Of a DNA stretch of 64,000 nucleotides, positions 55,401-64,000 are shown one piece after another. The number at the start of each line of letters is the position of its first letter. The stretch's first letter is position 1. The notes under the pieces were generated by a model that saw only the letters and a program-made list of their open reading frames with translations, was not told the origin of the DNA and made no database searches. Source of the DNA: Silurus meridionalis (Eukaryota; Chordata; Actinopteri; Siluriformes; Siluridae). Location: NCBI RefSeq assembly GCF_014805685.1, contig NC_060887.1, positions 28,403,463-28,467,462 of the forward strand, read 5' to 3'. The translations under genes and the position numbers were made by a program.

Positions 55401-58400
55401 AATAAAACTTTGCTTATATTAAGATGTCATTACAGTCTGTAGTTTAAATCTGAAGCTCCTTAAACATCGTCATTTGCCACCTTACCATAGGAAGCTTTTT
55501 CCTATGATGGCCTTCACAAAAAAAAAAAAAAAAAAAAAAATGGACAAGCATGGACATGGTTGCACACTAGAATTAAGAACTTTGAAGCGCAGAGGGAAGA
55601 ACAAAAGAAGCAAAATCGCCAGTACCCTAAATTCAGGTATGTTTATAAAGCCTTGGTGAGAATTGTGGTCCCGTCATCTACTGTTTTCCCCAGTAATTAA
55701 AATAAAAAGACAGCCCTCCTCACCTTTGACATCAGGATCATCAATGTGGGGCTCCAGGTTCTCAATAAGCTCCTCCAGCTGCTTTCTGTCCAGTACAGAT
55801 GTGGTAGTCTGCGTAGAAGAGCTGCCAGCAGAAACCCCATAGACATTGTTGCATTTCTCCTCCAACAGGTCCAGGTCAAGATCTATCTGTGGGATGGGTG
55901 TCCTCCAATAGTGGAATGAGTTATACAGCTCCTGCTCTGGTATCTCCACGTTCTCTGCCACATAACTAGGTAGTGCACCAAAGGGAACCTTTGAACTGGT
56001 GGTGGTGTCTGTGATGGATTGTGTAGGATTCTCCATCACAGGGCCTTCAGAGGTGTTTGAGGGGCCATCCTGTGCTGCAGGGCTTGGGGCTGGTGAGCAC
56101 TGAAGTTTCCTGGCTGACTGATCTGGGTCTAGGTCACCCAATTCAGAAAGACACTTTGGAGTGGGCCTATCTGTATCAACATGGCAACAGGACTCATCCA
56201 GAGGTAAAACCTCAGCTGCCTGCTCCCCTCCACCCTCCACCGCTATATCCACACTGTCTGGTTCTGACTGGCATAGCTGGTCTTCACAATGATCCTGCAT
56301 GCATGGTGCATTCTGGGAAATGCAGTTAGGCTGTGAGGAGGCAGCCTTTTCTTTGTGTGGGAGGCTCTGAGCACTGTCTTCTTTAGCAGGTGTATTAGTG
56401 CTCATGGATTTCTCACTAGCCCTGGATAGTGGGGGAAAGAAAATGATACTGAAAATCACAAACCTGATTTTTTATTTATTTATTTTTTAAACATGGTGGC
56501 TGATGAAACATTATATGGACAAATGTTTATGGACACCTGACAATCACACACAAGCTAGCATTTTAGATACTATTGCGAGGCACACAATAGCATTGGATGG
56601 CATTATGATTTCACATCACTGGAGCTAAAGGGCCCAAACATGTTCCAGCATGACAATGCCCCCATACACAAAGCTACAATAAACTCCATTAAGATTGAAG
56701 TGGAATGTCCTGCATAAAACCCTGAATTAAACAGTACTTAGCAACTCCCGTGCCTCCTCACTGCAACATCAGCGCCTTTACTTTACTTTCAGGGTATTAA
56801 TCAATACAGATAAATCATTTGGATTGTTGCACCACCACGAACTTCTTTGAAGTTACACTGAATGTCTGACAAACAATTCAATGTAAAAATAAAATGGTAA
56901 TATAAAGTTTAAGAGATGCGCAAAAAGAATAAGTAAAAATTCCTACCGGTTGTGCAATTGTTGCCCTCTCCATTCAGCCTCATCTGTGCCCTCTTTAAAA
57001 TACTGGCCCACATTAATGCTTGGACTAGCAAATGTAGAGATGAACTGGCCCAGAGACTGGAACGCTGCCTGGCGCACCTGTTAGACACACAGCATGCAGC
57101 AATTAGCTACTTACTACATGCAGCGAACACTTAAAGCTTCCGAAACAGTTTCATACATCAAGTTTTTAAAACGTTATTCATATAGAAAGAACATTTAAAT
57201 GATACAACATGGTTCAATACTAATACATAACCATGCACTTCACATCTGTAAATAATGATCCTGACCCAGATTTCAGGGGAGAAAAAAAGAAATCCTATTT
57301 ATCTAGACAAACAAACATCCTCAGAGCAGTTGCCCAAGGAAGAGGGAAGTCACGCACCCAGCGGGAGGGGTCACTTATGAGGTTGATGAAAAGACATGAG
57401 AGTTTGGTCCTGCGCACTTCCTGAGAGGTTGCCGAGGACACGGTCATGAAGCACTCTGCGCAGGCCTTCCGCACTCCCCACACATTATCCGAGCAGAGCT
57501 GGAAAAACCGTGGCAGCTGCACAGGAAGACAAAGCAGCGAAGAAAAAGAAAAACAATTAAGCCACACCTGTAAAGGAAAATCTTTCCCAGCCCACTCTGA
57601 ATGTAATATGCATTTAAATACAACCATAAAAATCACATCTGGTTACGTTATATGCTATTATATATTTAAAAAAATTATAATAAAAAAAATACACCCAATC
57701 AACTGTGTAATTATGTTAATTATTGGGTTCAATTAAATTAATCACAGGGGAAAAAAAAAACATTACAACTACGGCAGACACCCAGACAGGTAATACAGAC
57801 AACATGGGATGGGCAAATCATACAGGTTTGGCCTGTATCGGCAAGTACAATTCAGGGAACACATACTTCCGCATAATTATACCAATGGTCACACAATTAT
57901 AGTTAAACAAAACTAAACAAGCAACAGAAGTGTACAATGTGATAATTTAGCACATGATTTAAATACAAAACTTTACTAGAAAAGTACAGTCTTGTGTAAT
58001 AGCTGATCAAAGGCATTGGATTCAAAACCTGCCCTTGAGCACAGGGTAGCAATAAACCCTGGACAAGACAAGTTCTTACAGGATACTCTATACAAGTCTC
58101 AAATACTTATTAACATCTAGGGGCAAATTGGCACAGCCTATATCCCCTATCATCATGTTCTGGGGAATGTTATGCAGGACATGCTAAACTAAACTCAGTA
58201 TGCAAAAGGTATTATTGTAAACATTTTTCATCTCTCACTGCAGAAACTTTCTAACACCAGTGTTTAGATATAGCTCTGTGTAGATGTTTTTAAAAAGTCA
58301 AGAACAAATAAGACATCCATACCAGCAATTCTTCTGCTGTTTCTCCTCCAACAACTGTACAGATATCTCCAAAATTTGCTGCACACACCTATCGAGTGAA

Positions 58401-61400
58401 AAAAATGATTATTATATCAGCATTAGATCACAATGAAACACAAACATGCATCCCCGATCAGTTTTAAACAGAAAACAAAAATAAATTCTGTTCTTGATTG
58501 GCAATCGTATTTGTGAAAGGGCCAATCAGGGAATCTCACCTTGCGTACATGGAACATCCTGCAGTCACAGCACATCTCACAGAAGCGTGGAAGGAAGAGG
58601 CGCTCCGTAATATCCTTCCCCACCATGGGCGCCATTTTGCAAATAATCTGTTTTGGGTTTTTTAAACGTGTTAAAATAGAAAACGCTAAAAAAAAAAAAA
58701 GGGTCAGAATGTCAAGTATTTGTTTATTTTTTAACAACTTACTGCCATAGCCTCAGTCTTGACATCATCATTGCTGTCTGGGGCGGTGAGATCAACAAGG
58801 ACAGGACAGACGAGATTCTCGATATCTGCCCGCTCAATCAGCTCCTGCTCCAGAAGCATTAAAAGGGCTGCCTGGCTCGTCTTCCTTACCTGTTAGGTGA
58901 TGGAAAAAAAATTAAATACATGATAATCACCATTATGTATAGTGGTATACATGCTACACAGCGTAATCATCATTACCCACCTGGGTTTTTTCTTTAATCT
59001 AAAAGTTATAATGATAGAAAATTAAACATATAAACAAAATAAAAAAGATAGACATGTATTTAGCGATGCAGTGTTTTCACTGTTTCTTTCAGTCTCTGGA
59101 TTCAAAGGATAGAATACCAACTACCTCTAAATAAGTACAGAACAGAATATAAACAAAAGATGCCACTTTAAAAACACATCCACACTTACCAGGTTGTTCT
59201 GATCAGCTAAATATCTCACTACAATGGGCAGCAAATACTTTGAAAAAGCGAAGGGAATGGAAGGTCTGTTTTCTTGGCAGAAAATGGTGATATGAGGAAT
59301 TTGTTCCATAAGCTCAGCTCGAACTGTAGGCTCTGAAAACACATGGGCACCTTGTTATATTCAAACCATGAGGATTAAACGCGAGTGCTTATCGAGTGAC
59401 CACAATGATAAAGTGTGTCAAGTTTCAGTGTCACAAAGGACTCAGCATATGGTGAATGCCAGTGTGGCACCTTCTTAATGGCAAATACGAACTCTGCGAG
59501 ATGCTTACTTCCTGTAACTTCCTACAGCTTTCTGAATGAGGATATTTACGAAAAATAAAAAGAAATTCAACAGCGTTCTTCATTAGAAAACCTAACAGCT
59601 TGATCACCCTTCCCTGCACTGTACAGCAAGAACTTACTAGACGTCTGTAGAGGTAAGAGTCAGAAAGCTAGTCAGGTGTGCTAATCCAAAAAAAGGATAA
59701 GCCTTTAAATTTTGCTTTGTCAGGCAGCAGCTTGGCAAAAAGACTTTAATAAGTCACACCAGACCCATCAAACATTAATGGGTGCTAAAGGGAGCAGATT
59801 TCTTTGTAACACTGAACCTGAGACACAGCAAGGGCACAATATAATTTACATATATCACATCCCATTTCTAGGAAGAAACACATCATTTTAGAAAGAAATT
59901 ATAAGACTTCGTTTAAAATGGTGGAAAGCAAGCAGGAAAAAAAAAAACGAAAAAATTGGTTGAGGGAGCGAACTGTGGTTTACCCGAGTCCTCTGCAAGT
60001 CTGCTGACTCTCTCGAGGACTGCAATACAATCCCTCTCATCCTCGCTAACTGCTTTTAGTGTATCCAGCAAACTGCGAGCCACCATCTGTCTGTGAATAA
60101 AATACTAATGAGAGGTGTGTGTGCTATTGTAAAACATCTCTGGATTACAAAAGGTCAAAATGAATGCCAGGAAATAATGACAAAATTCCTTAGGTCAGCA
60201 AAACATTCAAATATGCTGCATTTTCTTACGCTGTAAACAGAAAAACTACAGAATCCGAATCATTATCAATCTGCAACAACCCTGATTCAGGTGAAGACAC
60301 CAAAAGGCAGATCATCATTACTGTGACATATTTGATACAGTCTTCAAGCGAGTACCTGTTAAATATGTTTTCACTTGTGACGTATTTATCCAGCCTCCCC
60401 AGGGGTGTCAGCATCTCATCTTGCGATACAAAATCCAAGGCTGAAGGTATAATAATGACGTCAGACTCTGAGCTGTAGTCATCCACACCAACTATTAGAA
60501 AAATTGGAAATATTATGAGCAGAACCCACCACCCAGCACGCATATGGGGAGCGATGAAGACCTTTGCCCATAAAAGAAAAGTGACCAGAACCAACACACA
60601 CCCACAGGTTTAGCAACATGCCGAAAGACAAGACACACCGTTCGAGTGCTTTTTTTGTACATAGTGTAATACGACAGCACAATCAAAGTCAGACTGTCCA
60701 GATAAGAAGCAAAACACCAATATGTGATGAAGTCAGCAGCTCAGGCACGATACAGAGCTCAATGCACATGCTTGTTCGATCTGCACACTAGTCGCCGACA
60801 CCTTTTCCAAGTACTGTTTCCTTAAGGAAAAGCGTTGACGTGCTGGTTTTATGCAAGTAAGGATTTTACCCGTCCTTCCACACACACACACACACACAAA
60901 ACCCTGTACCACCCCAATACACAGCGCAGGATTTGTTAGTTACAAAAATCCGACATATCAGACAAGTTGTGCATACTTCCCTAATGAGCTGTTTCTGTCA
61001 GCTATGTAGATCTGACTTGATATTGCTCACTGACAGCTAGGATTATTTAATGATCAGTAATGTATTCTTTCAGGTTATGGTAGTTCTAATAGGGACATGA
61101 TTACACAATTAGACTGATCATTTCCCATTCAAGAAACCCATCAACTCTCCAAATCACTCCAATTAAAGTCAACATTAAGAACTTGTACAAAATATAAACT
61201 GACCCAGGCTGAGGTGAGTCCTATACACGAGTATAAAAACCCAAAATCTTATACTAAAACGACCTACATGTACAAAACCTTCAATCTTTGAATCTTACTA
61301 AATGAAGTGGAAACGGAAGAATGGAGTAATCTATTTCCGTTTTGACTAATCTAATGTTTCTAACAAATCATGGTTAATAGTGTTAACGTTGTTAAACTAT

Positions 61401-61923
61401 TGTATTTACTCAAATAAATGGATTCAGCTGTAAAAACTGGAAGAAGGGGCTGAAAATCACTATCGCTGAGCACTAACCGGTGCTGTAGGCCTCTGTGTGG
61501 AGTAAAGTTTGCCCGGTGGAGCTGGTAGCTAACTAGCACAGTTCACAGCAAGCTTAGCTTTGGGAAACGTTGAGCCGGATGACAGTAAGAGCAGCAAAGC
61601 TATAATAATACAAGAGCAGCGTTTCTCACTTAAGCACACGTCATAATACTTACATCCGTCTATCTCCTCTTGGGAATCTTCCTGAAGCAGCGAAATATCT
61701 GTGACAAACACATGAAAAGCAGTTCAGTCGTGACTATCACCGAGCTACACCTAAACTCGGCTAGCTCGGATTAGCCAGGCTAGCGTCTTTTCTTTCGAAA
61801 TGTAATCACAGAAATTAGCCCGCTAACGTGAAACCAAATCAAAGGCAACGACCAAAATCGGAGTATCCGAAACTCTGTGAGGTTTGTGCTATAACTTTAG
61901 TGGACTTCTAACATACCCGCCAT
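49420..61923 (-). CDS. ppp4r1: Serine/threonine-protein phosphatase 4 regulatory subunit 1
   Basis: Twenty coding exons, 5'-3': 61923-61917, 61698-61654, 60491-60356, 60090-59984, 59332-59190, 58889-58743, 58647-58540, 58388-58323, 57516-57358, 57077-56947, 56421-55724, 53503-53361, 53212-53120, 52902-52717, 52611-52450, 52270-52170, 52077-51957, 51761-51633, 51073-50932, 49583-49420. The sum is 2988 nt (995 aa; human about 950). The N-terminus reads ISLLQEDSQEEIDG, then VDDYSSESDVIIIPSALDFV. The N-terminal HEAT-like repeats include EPTVRAELMEQIPH, KMAPMVGKDITERLFLPRF and DNVWGVRKACAECF. A long acidic/Ser-rich middle lies in the 698-nt exon. C-terminal HEAT repeats include DEVRIGVLRHLYDFLK, KWSGRQAFAFVCQ and PVPNVRVLLAKTLRQSL. 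It ends TTSSTY. It is a scaffold subunit that binds the PP4 catalytic subunit and targets it, for example, to histone deacetylase 3 and the IKK complex (known for mammals). Every junction phase matches. Confidence 0.97.
49925..50362 (+). mobile_element. RTE-type LINE fragment C: 3' end, in ppp4r1 intron 19
   Basis: Plus strand: VRPAMLYGFETVTLSKRQEV, LKMLRFLLGVTRID, then (after a stop) REARLRWFGHVQRRDMGYIG and RRRFMDVVREDMQ. The typical 3' terminus 'ggcgacccctaatgggagaa' plus gccgaaagaaaaag follows. It is the C-terminal end of the same family as fragments A and B, truncated at its 5' side. Antisense to ppp4r1. Confidence 0.88.
53504..55723. other. ppp4r1 intron 11, no other gene seen
   Basis: 2.2 kb with no recognisable exon. 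A poly(A)-type run lies at 55519-55540. The small open frames here have no family signature. Confidence 0.55.
56500..56800. mobile_element. Tc1-like relic in ppp4r1 intron 10
   Basis: It starts with 'atatggacaaatgtttatgg' and acacctgacaatcaca (a Tc1-type terminus). It later holds 'aacatgttccagcatgacaa' plus tgcccccatacacaaag, encoding NMFQHDNAPIHKA, the second-Asp block of a Tc1 transposase. Heavily decayed. Confidence 0.55.
57660..58320. other. ppp4r1 intron 8 interior
   Basis: AT-rich, with no gene or named repeat recognised. Confidence 0.5.
60500..61650. other. ppp4r1 intron 2
   Basis: No coding sequence or named repeat recognised, apart from a short (CA)n at about 60881-60898. Confidence 0.5.
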
Positions 61924-62180
61924 CTTGTCCTGGTCCTACATTTAAAAGTGGTCTGTGCCGATGAGGCGACAACAACTGTAGGGGAGCTGAACTGTGCAGA
62001 AGGACGGAACAGAGCGCGGCACTGCGATCACAGTGAGCCCTGTCACTACCCGTAACTTCGCCTCGTCGCCGAGCTGCACTGCGCATGCGCGTATCTGACT
62101 GGGGCCCCGCGTGACAAACATCACGCATGCGCAAACGCTTCCGGCACCGCGTGATCGGGTGCACGGTAACGAAAGTGCTG
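61924..62180 (-). promoter_or_regulatory. ppp4r1: ppp4r1 promoter (CpG-rich, two NRF1-like palindromes)
   Basis: CpG density rises sharply upstream of the start codon. Two NRF1-like sites are seen: gcgcatgcgc at 62081-62090 and cgcatgcgca at about 62124-62133. No TATA box. This fits a housekeeping promoter, possibly with bidirectional activity. Confidence 0.65.
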
Positions 62181-62251
62181 AACCGACACGCACTTTCGTC
62201 AAATTGCAGGACTGCAGGACTAGGGCTATCAAAAAAACCTCAAATAAACTA

Positions 62252-62261
62252 TATTTGGTTA

Positions 62262-62315
<54 letters not shown>

Positions 62316-62324
62316 TAACCAAAT
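62252..62324. repeat. (AT)n hairpin
   Basis: tatttggttatgaat, then an AT run, then attcataaccaaat: a nearly perfect palindrome with a microsatellite centre. Confidence 0.9.
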
Positions 62325-62360
62325 TTAGAAGATTAGAAAATTTAGAAGATTAGAAAATGA

Positions 62361-62396
62361 AGATTTTTCATTACTTTAAAAAGTAATGAAAAATCT
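62361..62396. repeat. 36-bp perfect hairpin
   Basis: agatttttcattacttt and its reverse complement with a 2-bp centre. The same word forms the inner ends of the large hairpin at 62510-62750. Confidence 0.9.
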
Positions 62397-62509
62397 TTAC
62401 TATAAGTTATATAGCTTACAGTAAGTTATATAGCTTACAACTATATCTATTATCCTATATACTATAACTAATATATCAGATTATACAAAAGGAAAAATAA
62501 AAATAACAT

Positions 62510-62750
62510 ATAGTTACTTGGGCATACCAGGCACAACAGTTTCATAGAATATATTTCATTTTAAGCTTATTTTAAAAACTTAATACAGACTTTTTTTTAA
62601 AAAAGTAATGAAAAATCTTATAATTAAAATAACTTATAGCAAAGATTTTTCATTACTTTAAAAAAAAAAGTCTGTATTAAGTTTTTAAAATAAGCTTAAA
62701 ATGAAATATATTCTATGAAACTGTTGTGCCTGGTATGCCCAAGTAACTAT
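62510..62750. repeat. Large inverted repeat (arms about 110 bp, loop about 22 bp)
   Basis: The left arm runs from atagttacttgggcatacca to gtaatgaaaaatctt. The right arm is its reverse complement, ending tggtatgcccaagtaactat. Only A/T-run length differences are seen between the arms. It could fold into a long hairpin and has no coding frame. Confidence 0.92.
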
Positions 62751-63940
62751 TGAAAATACAGTAATTAACATTAGTTTAAATTGCCCTCTTATAATAATAA
62801 ATCTGTAACCAGCTGTAACCTGTGTTACATTTGTGAGTATAATCTTCACATTTGGTGTATTTTCAAATCACATTTTTGTTATTTCATGCATATGATTCAC
62901 AGTATACATTTAGGAAACAGGGTTTAATCTGTTAAGTTCATGGGTATCATACAGATCAGAAATGTTTACAAAAATATAAAAACACCATCAATATTTTAAG
63001 AAACCCAGGTTGGCAATGGCAGCAGAAACTTCATAAAAACTCCATAAAAAAATTTAAAAGTTAGATGAATAATACAAGTGTGTGAATGTCTAAAAAAAAA
63101 TGTGTATGATAAAAGTAATTTTAACTTCATGAAACCCACTATAAATTTGTAATTCGGGTGATTTTGCTATGTACTATTATTGATTTTATGCCATGTACCA
63201 CTAGTTTTATTAATGTAGAGCATTCCGAGAAGCAATGTTGGGGCAAGAACAGGCAGAATCTGATATTCAACCAACAAATGGAAATAAGAAGACATGCATA
63301 TTTAAATAACATGGGAGATAAAATACACAAATAAAGAAACAAATGAATACATACGGACATACACAGTCTGCTTCTTGATTTGGAAATGCATCATATAAAG
63401 GCTAATTGCAGCTGAGCATGTGATGTTTGTCTTAACATAACGAAATGATAGTTGCACATTTACACAATTTATATATATTTATATAATCATAATATACAAT
63501 ATAATTATATATACAAAAAATATATTGAGTTTTATTATTGCATCATTAAAACAACACAGTGATACATTTCTGATATAAAAAAGCTTGTTTAATTAAAAAA
63601 TTACATTCAGATTAATGTGGGTTTGTTTTTACTGTATATGAGATATACTTGTACCACTATACTTGTTCTTTACTATGAAACACATACCAGAAAAAGGGAC
63701 GCTTTATTTCTTTCAAAGATTTTGATCATTTCAATGATCCATTTTTAACATTTTATACTGTGAAATATCAATTTTGAAGATGTAGTGTGATATTCTGATG
63801 TGAGGAAAATAAACAATCGAGCATTTCATTCTAATGGACATTGAATACACGCATGAATAAAGTTACTTGCGATTGGCAAGGTCATATAGTGTCATATCAT
63901 GTTTTCTCCTGATTGAAAAGAAAAACCAAAACAAAAAAAG
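62751..63940. other. AT-rich intergenic stretch
   Basis: No exon or named repeat recognised on either strand. Confidence 0.5.
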
Positions 63941-64000
63941 GAGTTTAGTGGAACCGCGGGTCACGGGCACGCGGAGCGGAAACGCGCGTCGACGATGTCG
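63941..64000. other. CpG-rich right edge, possible start of the next gene
   Basis: Base composition changes abruptly to CpG-rich (ggaaccgcgggtcacgggca, then gaaacgcgcgtcgacgatg). It may be the start of a promoter or exon lying mostly outside the window. Confidence 0.3.

Noticed and set aside
56057..56329. 90-codon plus-strand frame
   Set aside because: Antisense of the large ppp4r1 exon (55724-56421).

Overview
The window is vertebrate nuclear DNA, almost certainly from a ray-finned (teleost) fish. Small exons with GT-AG introns, several kinds of Tc1/mariner-type transposon, fish-type non-LTR retrotransposons and many (TA)n/(CA)n tracts all fit this. The exact species cannot be read from the sequence. 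All exon models below come from reading splice sites and reading frames by eye. Each complete model sums to a multiple of three and has matching phases at every junction.

Left part (1-29 kb): repeat-rich, with a tandem pair of Pim-like kinase genes. A single coiled-coil first exon of the kind seen in fish C2H2 zinc-finger genes lies at 1180-1453 (minus) and points off the left edge. A decayed pogo/Tigger-like transposon (about 3.64-5.1 kb) and an RTE-type LINE fragment (6.64-8.57 kb) follow. Two Pim-like kinase genes, both minus strand (8670-11925 and 19705-22664), come from a tandem duplication of roughly 4.5-5 kb (about 8.6-13.05 kb and 19.6-24.85 kb). Copy A has three homologous N-terminal exon modules and copy B has two. 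Between and around them lie a 1.46 kb inverted-repeat element holding a 21-bp palindromic minisatellite, an L2/CR1-like LINE fragment, a ~180-bp tandem repeat, a second RTE LINE fragment and several MITEs.

Right part (29-62 kb): three conserved single-copy genes. ssr1 (TRAP-alpha, plus, 29377-34486) encodes an ER translocon-associated membrane protein. twsg1 (Twisted gastrulation, plus, 39420-46449) encodes a secreted BMP-binding protein, and two Tc1-like elements sit in its last intron. ppp4r1 (protein phosphatase 4 regulatory subunit 1, minus, 49420-61923) has 20 coding exons and a CpG-rich promoter with two NRF1-like palindromes. twsg1 and ppp4r1 converge tail to tail. From memory, human TWSG1 and PPP4R1 are also neighbours on 18p11, so this looks like conserved synteny. 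The three genes act in unrelated processes; the link is positional.

The last 2 kb (62-64 kb) hold a cluster of hairpins and AT-rich intergenic DNA, ending in a CpG-rich edge that may belong to the next gene.
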